NCBI GenBank assembly: GCA_002404755.1
Contig: DHKI01000014.1
Coordinates: 17,299-81,298, forward strand
Length of the DNA: 64,000 nt
Origin: Clostridiales bacterium UBA4698
Lineage (GTDB): Bacteria; Bacillota; Clostridia; TANB77; UBA1234
Direction: 5' to 3'
The first letter of the stretch is position 1; every line of letters begins with the position of its first letter. Below the pieces are notes generated by a model, which was given only the letters and a program-made list of their open reading frames with translations, had not been told where the DNA came from and searched no databases. The position numbers and the translations under genes are program-made. Positions 54,916-63,976 of this stretch are shown in pieces.

Positions 54916-55119
54916 CTATTTTGTTCCATATGGTAACATTTTTCTAACTGTTGATTCCATTGTTTTATCAACTGTTGTTGCTTTTCTCAAATGTACCTTT
55001 CTCTTTGCTGATTTAGCATTTAATAAGTGTCTTCTGTTCATTTTGTTTCTTTTGATTTTTCCTGTACCTGTAAAGCTAACTCTTTTTGCAGTAGCTCTAT
55101 GTGTTTTCATTTTAGGCAT
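54916..55119 (-). CDS. rpmI: 50S ribosomal protein L35
   Basis: A 67-residue basic protein: MPKMKTHRATAKRVSFTGTG, then KIKRNKMNRRHLLNAKSAKRK. This is a standard L35. It lies between infC and rplT. Confidence 0.96.
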   Translation of the reverse strand: MPKMKTHRATAKRVSFTGTGKIKRNKMNRRHLLNAKSAKRKVHLRKATTVDKTMESTVRKMLPYGTK

Positions 55120-55140
55120 ATTAAAAACTCCTTCCTATCT

Positions 55141-55653
55141 CTAACTATTTTTGGGATTAATCATAAGCATCATGCTTCTGCCCTCTAGTTTTGGTTCTTT
55201 ATCTGCTGTACCAACATCTTCAAGTGATTCAGCGAATTTTAGTAATACATTAGCTCCAAAAGCCGTATTATTAACTTCTCTACCTTTAAATTTGATTGTG
55301 GCTTTAACTTTATTGCCATCTTCTAAAAACTTTCTAGCATTTTTAGACTTAAATTCAAAATCGTGAGTATCAATTGTAGATGAAAGACGAATCTCCTTAA
55401 CTTCAACAACTTTTTGTTTCTTTTTAGATTCTTTTTCTTTTCTAGTTTGCTCGTATTTATACTTGCCATAGTTCATGATTTTACAAACCACCGGGCTAGC
55501 ATTTGGAGCAACCTCAACTAAATCCAACTCATGCTCTTCTGCAATCTTTAATGCCTCTTGAACTGACATAACGCCTAATTGCTCGCCATTTTCACCGATG
55601 ACATTAACCTCTTTTGCAACGATTTCTTCATTAATAGATAATTCTTGTTTTAT
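55141..55653 (-). CDS. infC: Translation initiation factor IF-3, probable AUA start
   Basis: A 170-residue protein: N-domain ELSINEEIVAKEVNVIGENG and the C-domain VCKIMNYGKYKYEQTRKEKE. The conserved reading extends 28 codons above the first ATG (55569) into IF-3 sequence. The best-placed start is ATA at 55653, seven bases after GGAGG (55661-55665); an ATT at 55659 is too close. Non-AUG starts on infC are known and let IF-3 repress its own translation; AUA is rarer than AUU. Confidence 0.9.
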   Translation of the reverse strand: MKQELSINEEIVAKEVNVIGENGEQLGVMSVQEALKIAEEHELDLVEVAPNASPVVCKIMNYGKYKYEQTRKEKESKKKQKVVEVKEIRLSSTIDTHDFEFKSKNARKFLEDGNKVKATIKFKGREVNNTAFGANVLLKFAESLEDVGTADKEPKLEGRSMMLMINPKNS

Positions 55654-55665
55654 ACGAATCCCTCC

Positions 55666-55844
55666 TATACAATAAAAAAAGACTTAAGTCAATACTTAAG
55701 CCATACCACAATACAATAATTCGTGCAACTTTGATATACATAAATTATTTATAACCCTAGGCACTCTAACCGTGCTAAGGTGAGAAGTGGATGACTTCTT
55801 CTTGAACCATGATTTATTCTAACCTAATTCTACAAATTTGTCAA
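55666..55844 (-). promoter_or_regulatory. infC promoter and L20-type leader with attenuator
   Basis: On the minus strand TTGACA (55839-55844), a 17-base spacer and TAGAAT (55816-55821) form a strong promoter. The leader contains CACTTCTCACCTTAGCAC, similar to the L20 leader RNA of Firmicutes, and ends in a hairpin CTTAAGT/ACTTAAG plus seven T (55674-55700) just before the infC ribosome site. L20 binding probably causes early termination. Confidence 0.8.
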
Positions 55845-55861
55845 CACTTTTCGTATTTTTC

Positions 55862-55890
55862 TTGACAAAAAGGCACTTTGGTATTAAAAT
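55862..55890 (+). promoter_or_regulatory. Sigma-A promoter of rplM-rpsI
   Basis: TTGACA (55862-55867) and TAAAAT (55885-55890) with a 17-base spacer, divergent from the infC promoter. Confidence 0.85.
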
Positions 55891-55900
55891 GATAACGCAT

Positions 55901-55937
55901 GGTGATTTTAGGCTAAACCCGGAAGGTCTAAGATACC
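55901..55937 (+). ncRNA. Probable L13 leader RNA
   Basis: GGTGATTTTAGGC (55901-55913) pairs with GGTCTAAGATACC (55925-55937) around TAAACCCGGAA, in the short leader of rplM. Firmicutes carry an L13 leader hairpin here that is thought to bind L13 for autoregulation. The assignment rests on position and structure. Confidence 0.6.
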
Positions 55938-55981
55938 ATAAAATATTAAGTATATTTTGAAACGGAGGTTTAAGTATTACC

Positions 55982-56416
55982 ATGAATAATACTACATATA
56001 GCGTTAAAGCTAACGAAATTGAAAGAAAATGGTATGTAATCGATGCTGATGGCAAAGTTTTAGGTAGACTTGCTACAGAGGTTGCTAAATTATTAAAAGG
56101 AAAACACAAACCAACATATTCTACACATATGGATGTTGGTGATCATGTAATCGTTATCAATACAGATAAGATGATTTTAACAGGAAACAAATTAGAAGAT
56201 AAAGTTTATAGAAGACATACAGGTTACATTGGTAACATGAAAGAAGAATCAGCTAAAGAAGTTATGGCTAAAGATTCTACAAAAGCTCTTATGCTTGCTG
56301 TAAAAGGAATGCTTCCAAAGAACAGCTTAGGAAGACAAATGTTAACAAAATTAAGATTATATGCTGGCCCAGAGCACGAACAAGTAGCTCAAAAGCCAGA
56401 AATATACAACTTTTAA
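55982..56416 (+). CDS. rplM: 50S ribosomal protein L13
   Basis: A 144-residue protein with YSVKANEIERKWYVIDADGK, LLKGKHKPTYSTHMDVGDHV and the signature GMLPKNSLGRQMLTKLRLYAGPEH split along its usual course. Full length. The ribosome site CGGAGG lies 12 bases from the ATG. First gene of rplM-rpsI. Confidence 0.97.
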   Translation: MNNTTYSVKANEIERKWYVIDADGKVLGRLATEVAKLLKGKHKPTYSTHMDVGDHVIVINTDKMILTGNKLEDKVYRRHTGYIGNMKEESAKEVMAKDSTKALMLAVKGMLPKNSLGRQMLTKLRLYAGPEHEQVAQKPEIYNF

Positions 56417-56429
56417 GGAGGAGAAATAA

Positions 56430-56840
56430 ATGCCTAGAGGAGTTAAAAAAGATACAAACACATTTTGTGGAACAGGTAGAAGAAAAAGTTCTATCGCAAG
56501 AGTAAGAATTATGAGTGGTAAAGGTGATATCACAATAAACGGAAAAACACTTGATGAATACCTTCCAAGCGAAATTTTAAAATCAATCGTAAAAAGCCCA
56601 CTTGCTACTACAGGTACAGAGGGAAAATTCGATGTTATAATTAAAGTTGAAGGTGGCGGACTTTCAGGTCAAGCTGGAGCTATCAGACACGGTATTTCAA
56701 GAGCTTTAGTAAAAGCTAGTGAAGATAACAAAGCCGCTTTAAAAACAGCTGGTTTCTTAACAAGAGATCCAAGAATGAAGGAAAGAAAGAAACCAGGATT
56801 AAAGAAAGCAAGAAAAGCACCACAATTCTCAAAGAGATAA
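56430..56840 (+). CDS. rpsI: 30S ribosomal protein S9
   Basis: A 136-residue protein with CGTGRRKSSIARVR, the core GGGLSGQAGAIRHGISRAL and the Lys/Arg tail KKARKAPQFSKR that reaches the P-site tRNA. Preceded by AAGGAGGAG and 13 bases after rplM. Confidence 0.97.
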   Translation: MPRGVKKDTNTFCGTGRRKSSIARVRIMSGKGDITINGKTLDEYLPSEILKSIVKSPLATTGTEGKFDVIIKVEGGGLSGQAGAIRHGISRALVKASEDNKAALKTAGFLTRDPRMKERKKPGLKKARKAPQFSKR

Positions 56841-56853
56841 TATTTTATATATT

Positions 56854-56889
56854 ACAAACCCTACAGTTTCAATCGGCTGTAGGGTTTGT
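56854..56889. terminator. Terminator of rplM-rpsI
   Basis: ACAAACCCTACAG (56854-56866) pairs perfectly with CTGTAGGGTTTGT (56877-56889), followed by CTTTAT. Confidence 0.88.
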
Positions 56890-56965
56890 CTTTATATTAA
56901 GATGATTAATATTGTCTTATATACAACAAAGCAGGAACTTTATATAAAAGTTCCTGTTTTGTGTT

Positions 56966-57703
56966 TTAGCGGTTGGGCTGAGAAACAACTTCCAACCTCA
57001 GTTGATTCCGTCCAAAATTGAGAGCCTCCTCGTGTGAAAAATAGAATATATCTATTCTATCACCTTTTATCCCTCCGCCTCGGTCTTCTACCGTGTAGGT
57101 TCCGATAAATTCTTCAGCACCAGACGGTAGCGTACGGTAGAGCTTTACTTCTGTGCCAAACGGTAATACGTCGGTATCGGCGGCTATAATATTCTTCTCG
57201 CAAGAGAAGACATCATAACCAGACGCAGTTATACCATAATCGCTTTCCCATTCGTGCTTTCCACAACAAGAAAAACACGGACAGTATGCAGTCGCCTCAA
57301 CAATGAGACTTTCCGTGATTACCGGAGTAACCTCCGCAATCTCATACGTTGGTGCGGGTATAACGAGCTGCTGTCCTACCCAGATGTTGTCGCTTATCAA
57401 ACCGTTCGCATTTTTCAGTTCTTCAACTGAAACTCCTCCGCTTCTTGCAAGTCCCCAAAGAGTGTCTCCGCTTTGAACAGTAACAAGCCTTCCTTCATGT
57501 TGCGGAATTTCACTTTCGTTAATCCGCTCTTCTGGCATGTTTGTTCTTTTTCTTAAGTCAATCGACACTGTCTGGTTGGCTTGTTGTGACTGTGGCGTTG
57601 GCATAGTTCTCCGAGTGGCGATGTTTCCAAACACGTTTCCCGTAACTACCATGCTACTCACAATCGAAAGCACTGCCGTAAAAAGCCTCGTTAATTTTTT
57701 CAT
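56966..57703 (-). CDS. LysM plus 3D-domain wall protein, CGG-containing and probably foreign
   Basis: A 245-residue exported protein: a signal segment (MKKLTRLFTAVLSIVSSMVV), a LysM domain (VTVQSGDTLWGLARSGG..VGQQLVI) and a C-terminal 3D double-psi barrel with VEATAYCPC, IIAADTDVLPFGTEV and the Asp motif VEDRGGGIKGDRIDIFY. Such proteins (YocH/Rpf2-like) cut or remodel peptidoglycan. Base use is more GC-rich than around it, and three Arg codons are CGG (ATRRTM, EERIN, FGRNQ), unlike native genes. The start follows AAGGAG. Confidence 0.83.
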   Translation of the reverse strand: MKKLTRLFTAVLSIVSSMVVTGNVFGNIATRRTMPTPQSQQANQTVSIDLRKRTNMPEERINESEIPQHEGRLVTVQSGDTLWGLARSGGVSVEELKNANGLISDNIWVGQQLVIPAPTYEIAEVTPVITESLIVEATAYCPCFSCCGKHEWESDYGITASGYDVFSCEKNIIAADTDVLPFGTEVKLYRTLPSGAEEFIGTYTVEDRGGGIKGDRIDIFYFSHEEALNFGRNQLRLEVVSQPNR

Positions 57704-57916
57704 AGTTATAAAAACTCCTTTGTAATTAAAAATATAAAGACTTCCAATTTATATTTTACCACATATGTATTGTTATGTCAATTTTTGTGTTTTTCTAATT
57801 ACTAACTACTATTCTTTCTTCAAATTATTTGTATATTTTTGCAAATTCAGTCATTTTAATTTTATTATGCAATTTTCTCCTCATTAAAAAGCTGTAATTT
57901 TATTTCATTTTTTAAT

Positions 57917-58592
57917 TTATCTATTTATCGTCATTCCTGAATCTACTCCCCCGTAAAACTCTGGCACATCTCCTATTAAAACTGTTTCTGCCACCACAAC
58001 ACCATTATTTACTATGATTTCATTGCCAACAAGTGGTGCTGCGACGTACATTGTGCAATATACCGTCAAATAAACTCTATGCCTTGTCTGATTAATTCCA
58101 GCACTTACAAATTCTGTCTTGAAATCTGTTGTTACAGTTCCTATTGGAATTACCTTAACTTTCACATTCGGTCCACAGCCAGCTAACAAGCTATTTCCAG
58201 TAAAGTTTCCGTAATGGCACATAAATATATATATTTTCCAACTCATCATACATTTCCTGAACTTTTATTGCTATTTTTGAAGCAATATCGTTCATTTCTA
58301 TAACATTTGATTTTAGTGCCACAATCTTTCCCGAACCATCTTTTACAAAAGAAATTAAATCTTCATAATGCTTATCTCTCATGACTTTCTCAATTGCACT
58401 ATTTGAAATAGTAATTCCTATCCCCTCTACTTTAGCTCTACAAATCATTACAAGTGTTTCTTCCACTTTATTTGTCGCATAAACAAATACTGCCAATATT
58501 AACGCTAATAATAAGAGAACTTTAATTATAAAGAATCTTTTTATATTAATAGAATTTCTTATTCTATTTTTCTTTAATCTAAGCCTCTCCAT
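57917..58592 (-). CDS. yunB: YunB-like sporulation protein, read through a +1 frameshift at CGG
   Basis: The whole 224-residue protein appears only if one base is skipped at 58209-58211: TTA-CGG-AAA read as TTA-(C)-GGA-AAC. This joins IYIYVPL to GNFTGNSLLAGCGPNVKVKV, the expected YunB core. The N-terminus is basic with one membrane segment (IIKVLLLLALILAVFVY); the end INQTRHRVYLTVYCTMYVAAPL fits the family. YunB is a mother-cell sporulation protein of unknown mechanism. Without the skip the frames are 58191-58592 and 57917-58249. Confidence 0.8.
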
Positions 58593-58598
58593 AAGAAA

Positions 58599-60167
58599 CT
58601 ATAATAAAGATTCAACTTTTTCTTCTGCCTTTTTCCTCATTATTATTAATTCTTGATTTGGGTATATAGTATCATCTTTCAAATTATTTAGCATTTTTAT
58701 CTCACTTACAGTTGTATTAAATTTTTTAGCAATGCTCCACAATGAATCTCCTGCTTTCACATAGTACACAACTATGCTTGACGTCTTTGGCAAATCTTCA
58801 TCGGTAACCTCTACATTTTTTAACGAAGTTATATTTTTATCTTGATTATTTAAAACGTTGATATTCATGTTTAACCTTATTTGCTCCTGATTTCCACCAA
58901 CGTCTCTATGCTCTAATTCACCTAGCTCAATATTTATCTGTGGGTTCATATTGCTTTGAATCTCATTTATTTTTACAACTTGTTGAAATGGCAACTCCAT
59001 CTTTTTGCTTTCTAATAAATTTTTATCATTTCTACAGTACAAAATGTTAAACTCAATATTTCCTTCTAATGCAAGTTTGCCATCTAGTATATTTATTTCC
59101 GAGATCACAGGGGTTGCATCTATATTTAGTATTTTTATCATATCCAACTCTGGTATTAAAAGGCTTTGATTTATTTCAATATTTTCACTCACATTAACAC
59201 TATTTTGCATTATGTTTAAAGTATCGAATTCTGCATTAATCTTTTTATCCGTGCAATATAAATCATTTATAACATCGAATTTAACATCATTGTATATATA
59301 TGCACAAATTTCAACTTCACTATTTACCGTTATCGAATTAGCTTTTAAATCTTGATATATTGGCTTAACGCTAAAACATTTTACAGTATACTCTAAGTTA
59401 ACCATCATATTTTCAGTCAAACCATCAACATCTATGAATCCCATTACCGGAATTTTAGTTTCAAAAGTTTCAACTGAACATCTATCATTATCTGCTATGT
59501 AAATGATTCTTATAATAGCATCTGCTTTAGCTAGTATCTTGTTATAGCTAGTCTTGTAGTCTTTTCCTACAATTTGCATGCTAGCTCTTAATATTTCTCC
59601 TATTGGTTCGCTATTTTCTCCTAAATTAATTGTTTCAGCTATATTTATATTTTCACACTTGCAACATTGCAAAGTTTTAAAATTTACATTTTCTTTTTTT
59701 AGTTCAATATTTCTATTATCTGCAATGTCTTTGCCAACTTCACATTTTTGTTCATTTGCCGCTTCCACTTCCACATTTACAGGACATTTTACATTGACTT
59801 TTCTTCCATTAACAACCTTGCACTCTGGAGAAGCTTCCGTGCATTTCAATCTTAAAAATGAATTTTCATTAACGCTATCTAAATCAATATATTCCGTAAA
59901 ATTAAATGTATTATTTATACCATGAAGTGTACTATGTTCATCATCAGATAAATAAATTATAAATACATCAACAGTTCCTTCAACTTTAACTCTACCATCA
60001 ACTACTGATTTATTAGTTATAAAAGCTCTATCGGAAACATTTATAATGCTTAAGATATCGGGCTTTATATCGGGTACATTCACCTCACCTTCAATATTAA
60101 TTTTCTTCTTCTCATGCCCAATATAATTTGTAGTATTCAAATTTTCTTTTATTGTTTCAATATTCAT
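58599..60167 (-). CDS. sipL: SipL-like spore coat morphogenesis protein (DUF3794 plus LysM)
   Basis: A 522-residue protein: repeated DUF3794-type domains (EGEVNVPDIKPDILSIINVS, VKCPVNVEVEAANEQK, ILNIDATPVISEINILDGK) and a C-terminal LysM (YVKAGDSLWSIAKKF..IYPNQELIIM). In clostridia SipL binds SpoIVA through the LysM and links the coat to the forespore surface. Length matches SipL. The start at MNIETIK follows GGAGGTATGGTAT; the upstream part of the frame is not supported. yunB follows 6 bases downstream. Confidence 0.85.
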   Translation of the reverse strand: MNIETIKENLNTTNYIGHEKKKINIEGEVNVPDIKPDILSIINVSDRAFITNKSVVDGRVKVEGTVDVFIIYLSDDEHSTLHGINNTFNFTEYIDLDSVNENSFLRLKCTEASPECKVVNGRKVNVKCPVNVEVEAANEQKCEVGKDIADNRNIELKKENVNFKTLQCCKCENINIAETINLGENSEPIGEILRASMQIVGKDYKTSYNKILAKADAIIRIIYIADNDRCSVETFETKIPVMGFIDVDGLTENMMVNLEYTVKCFSVKPIYQDLKANSITVNSEVEICAYIYNDVKFDVINDLYCTDKKINAEFDTLNIMQNSVNVSENIEINQSLLIPELDMIKILNIDATPVISEINILDGKLALEGNIEFNILYCRNDKNLLESKKMELPFQQVVKINEIQSNMNPQINIELGELEHRDVGGNQEQIRLNMNINVLNNQDKNITSLKNVEVTDEDLPKTSSIVVYYVKAGDSLWSIAKKFNTTVSEIKMLNNLKDDTIYPNQELIIMRKKAEEKVESLL

Positions 60168-60264
60168 ATACCATACCTCCAAAACGAATTTATTTATACA
60201 GTAAATATATATGGTACAACTTATATAAATATGACTTAATATGCATATCAAAATTTGATAACAA

Positions 60265-60300
60265 AAAACTCTAACTAAGTTTTCACTTAATTAGAGTTTT
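60265..60300. terminator. Terminator upstream of sipL-like gene
   Basis: AAAACTCTAA (60265-60274) pairs with TTAGAGTTTT (60291-60300). A second hairpin, ATGACAAC/GTTGTCAT (60315-60322/60327-60334), follows the veg stop; together they end the veg transcript. Confidence 0.72.
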
Positions 60301-60337
60301 TACTCACACACAAAATGACAACTTACGTTGTCATTTT

Positions 60338-60625
60338 TTAAATCTTTACATCTGGTTTTACAGTATTTAATATTGAATTGTAGACTCCATCTGTTCCAAC
60401 TGCAACTTCAACCGAATGAGTTAATACATCGATGTAACTGTATGATACTGGTGCCTTTGCATCATCCCACTTGACTGTAAAAACATTTGGATATGTATCT
60501 ACAATTGTGCCCTCTCTTTCGAATGGTGTTCTTTTTCTTGGGACACTGCCACGAAAAAGTACTTTTTGACCAACACAACCTTCTATATTTTTTCTTATTT
60601 CACTAATGTTGCTCTTTTCTATCAC
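60338..60625 (-). CDS. veg: Veg protein
   Basis: A 95-residue protein with the Veg pattern: IRKNIEGCVGQKVLFRGSVPRKRTPFEREGTIVDTYPNVFTVKWD divided by its usual Gly and Arg, then PVSYSYIDVLTHSVEV. Veg is a small, highly expressed protein linked to biofilm and spore germination in Bacillus. The promoter at 60662-60690 is near-consensus. No neighbour is co-transcribed. Confidence 0.9.
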   Translation of the reverse strand: MIEKSNISEIRKNIEGCVGQKVLFRGSVPRKRTPFEREGTIVDTYPNVFTVKWDDAKAPVSYSYIDVLTHSVEVAVGTDGVYNSILNTVKPDVKI

Positions 60626-60661
60626 TTAAAACCACCCCTCTTAATCTTCTGTTATGAGCCT

Positions 60662-60690
60662 AGTATAGCACAAAACGCACAAAATGTCAA
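60662..60690 (-). promoter_or_regulatory. Sigma-A promoter of veg
   Basis: On the minus strand TTGACA (60685-60690) and TATACT (60662-60667) are separated by exactly 17 bases, matching the strong veg promoter known in Bacillus. The gap 60691-60937 is AT-rich and shows nothing else clear. Confidence 0.88.
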
Positions 60691-60937
60691 AGTAATATTC
60701 TGTCTTTTATGCTTAGAGCCCCAAGCTTTTCCAAAATCGGTTATGTAAAGAAAACATAATCTGTGTATGTAATTTTTATCATAACATTTCCTTCCGACTA
60801 AGTACAAGATTTTTAAATCATATTTCTCCTTTTATTACAAAAATCGACACAAAAAATTTTTCGAACTTTAAAATAATACCACGTTTTTTTCATTTTTACA
60901 ATACTTTTTTAATAAACATCACCTTGAATTTAAAAGT

Positions 60938-60970
60938 AAAATCCACTACTTCACAAACTAAGTGGATTTT
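60938..60970. terminator. Terminator after uvrA
   Basis: AAAATCCACT (60938-60947) pairs with AGTGGATTTT (60961-60970), with T-rich flanks, about 95 bases past the uvrA stop. Confidence 0.75.
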
Positions 60971-61063
60971 ATATTTAAATTTAATCAATATAATTTTAAG
61001 ATTTTCACATCTAATTCAAATTTTGAATTTTCTATAAAGGTTCATGAAATATACCAACATTAT

Positions 61064-63887
61064 TTATTTTAATATTTTCTTTAAGAATTGGCCTGTATAT
61101 GATTTCTCATTTTGTGCAACTTGTTCTGGTGTACCAGTTGCAACTATTTCTCCTCCTCTTATTCCACCTTCTGGACCTAAATCAACTATATAATCAGCCG
61201 TTTTTATTATATCTAAATTGTGTTCGATTATTATCATTGTGTTACCTGTGTCTACAAGTCTTTGAAGTATATTTATTAGTCTATGAACATCTGCCATATG
61301 AAGTCCTGTCGTTGGTTCATCTAATACATATAGAGTTTTTCCTGTTGATTTTCTGCACAATTCTGTCGCAAGTTTTACTCTTTGTGCCTCTCCTCCTGAT
61401 AATGTTGTTGATGATTGTCCAAGTTTTATATATCCAAGTCCAACATCAGATAATGTTTGTAGTTTTGTTTTTATTTTTGGTATGTTTGCAAAAAATTCTA
61501 GTGCTTCTTCTACTGTCATTTCTAATACATCTGATATATTTTTTCCTTTATATTTTACTTCTAGTGTCTCACGATTGTATCTTTTACCACCACATACATC
61601 ACAAGGTACATATACATCTGATAAGAAGTGCATTTCTATTTTTACTATTCCATCGCCCTCACAACTTTCGCATCTTCCACCTGGAACATTAAAACTAAAT
61701 CTGCCTTTTTGATATCCTCTAGCCTTAGCCTCACTTGTTTCAGCAAATATATCTCTTATTAAATCAAAAATTCCTGTATATGTTGCAGGATTAGAACGCG
61801 GTGTTCTTCCTATTGGTGATTGGTCTATGCAAATTATTTTATCTAGGTTCTCTACACCCTTTATTTCTTTACATTTCCCAACCCTTCCATTTGCACCATT
61901 CAATTCATTTGAAAGTCTCTTTGATATTACTTCGTTTATCAATGAAGATTTTCCAGAACCCGAAACACCTGTTACGACTGTCAATACACCTAGCGGTATT
62001 TTTACATTTACATTTTTTAAATTATTTTCGGTAGCTCCTATTACCTCTAAATATTTCTTATTGCCTTTTCTTCTCTTTTCTGGAACTAGTATTTTTATTT
62101 CTCCACTTAAATATTTACCGGTAATCGATTTTGGATTTTTCTTTATTTCTTCTGCCGTTCCCTCGGCTATAACTTCTCCTCCATGAACTCCAGCACCTGG
62201 ACCAATATCTATTATATGGTCTGCAGCATACATTGTATCTTCATCATGTTCTACTACTATAAGTGTATTTCCTAAGTCTCTAAGCTTTTTTAATGTTGCT
62301 ATAAGTTTTTCATTATCTCTTTGATGTAGTCCTATACTTGGTTCATCTAATATATATACAACTCCCATTAAGCCTGAACCTATTTGCGTTGCAAGTCTTA
62401 TTCTTTGAGATTCACCACCAGATAATGTTCCGGCATTTCTTGAAAGTGTTAAATAATCTAGTCCAACATCAATCAAGAATCCGAGTCTTGCATTTAACTC
62501 TTTAAAAATTTGTTCTGCGATTATCTTTTCTTTTTCTGTTAATTTTATTTTTGATAAAAATTCTTTTATTTCTACAACTGACATTGATGTTAATTCATAT
62601 ATATTTTTGTCGCCTACAGTGACCGCAAGTGCAGCCTTACCAAGCCTCGCACCATTGCATTCAGGACAGTGAGATGTTGTCATATAATGCTCATAGAACT
62701 CTCTCATTCCATTTGATGATGTTTCTTTGTATCTTCTTTCTAATGTGTTTATTAACCCTTCAAATGGTGCCGTGAAACTTCTTGTACCTGTTGAACCCTC
62801 ATATTTAAAATTTATTTTTTCGTCGCCTGTTCCGTATAAAACTTTATTTACAAAATCTTCTGGCAAATCCTTTATAGGCTTTGTAACATCAACTCCGTAA
62901 TGCTTTCCAAGCGAATATATATACATAAGTCCCATACTGTCTTTAGCTTGACTCCACCCCATTGCTTTTATTCCACCATCAACCATTGATAAATTGTGGT
63001 TTGGCATTACAAGGTCTGGGTCCATCTTCATTAAAGTTCCAATTCCACCGCAAAGTGGGCAGGCCCCTTGAGGATTATTAAAAGAAAACATTCTAGGTGT
63101 AAGTTCTTCTATGCTTATGTTACAATCAGGACAAGCATAGTTTTGAGAAAATAATATTTCATCTCCACCTATAACATCAACTAGGACTAACTTGTTTGCA
63201 GCCTTTAATGCTGTTTCAACAGAGTCTGTAATTCTACCTCTTATCTCATCTTTCACAACTATTCTATCTACTACTATTTCGATATTGTGCTTTTTCTTTT
63301 TATCTATATTTATCTCATCTTCACCAAGTTCATACATTGTTCCATCAACACGAACTCTTACAAAGCCATCTTTTTTAGCATCTTCTAAAAGCTTAACATA
63401 CTCACCTTTTCTGCCTCTAATAACTGGAGCAAGTATTTGAATTTTAGTTCCTTCTCCAAGCTCTAAAATTCCGTCTACAATTTGGTCTATACTTTGTTGT
63501 TTTATAACCTTTCCGCATTTAGGACAGTGTGGCACACCGACTCTTGCATATAAAAGACGAATATAATCATAAATTTCTGTAACTGTTCCTACTGTTGAAC
63601 GAGGATTTTTTGAAGTCGTTTTTTGATCTATTGCAATAGCAGGTGAAAGACCTTCAATTAGCTCTACATCAGGCTTTTCCATTAAGCCTAAAAACTGTCT
63701 TGCATATGATGATAAGCTTTCAACATATCTTCTTTGTCCTTCTGCATATATTGTATCAAATGCAAGAGAAGATTTTCCGTGAACCGCTAAGTCCAGTTAT
63801 AACAGTTAATTTATCTCTAGGTATCTTAACATCTATTCCTTTTAGATTATTTACTTTAGCACCCTTTATATTTATATAATCTAGCAT
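61064..63887 (-). CDS. uvrA: Excinuclease ABC subunit A, read through a +1 frameshift at CGG
   Basis: The protein reaches its normal 940 residues only if one base is skipped at 63777-63779: TCA-CGG-AAA read as TCA-(C)-GGA-AAA, restoring the first Walker A ITGLSGSGKSSLAFD. The rest is intact: zinc fingers (CPKCGKVI; CPDC..CPLCGG; CESCEGDG..CDVCGG), signatures LSGGESQRIRLA and LSGGEAQRVKLA, second Walker A GVSGSGKSSL and two DEP motifs. UvrA is the damage sensor of nucleotide excision repair. The start at MLDYINIKG follows AGGGGAGG. Without the skip the N-terminal 37 residues are detached. Confidence 0.92.
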
Positions 63888-63921
63888 ATTAGCCTCCCCT
63901 TTAAATAAACATACAGTGTAG

Positions 63922-63927
63922 ATTATA
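63922..63927 (-). promoter_or_regulatory. Possible -10 box of uvrA promoter
   Basis: TATAAT on the minus strand (63922-63927) lies about 35 bases before the uvrA start. No convincing -35 was seen. Confidence 0.4.
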
Positions 63928-63946
63928 GCATAAAAATGCAAAAAAT

Positions 63947-63976
63947 AAAAGCACCTACTAATTAGTAGATGCTTTT
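63947..63976. terminator. Terminator at right edge of window
   Basis: AAAAGCACCTACTA (63947-63960) pairs with TAGTAGATGCTTTT (63963-63976) around a tight loop, with one mismatch. It separates uvrA from the next gene outside the window. Confidence 0.75.

Noticed and set aside
58191..58592. Two separate genes at the yunB locus
   Set aside because: The frames overlap around CGG and join into one YunB-like protein when a single C is skipped.
61064..63941. uvrA as a pseudogene
   Set aside because: Apart from the one CGG site every domain is intact over 940 codons, which argues against decay; a read error remains possible.
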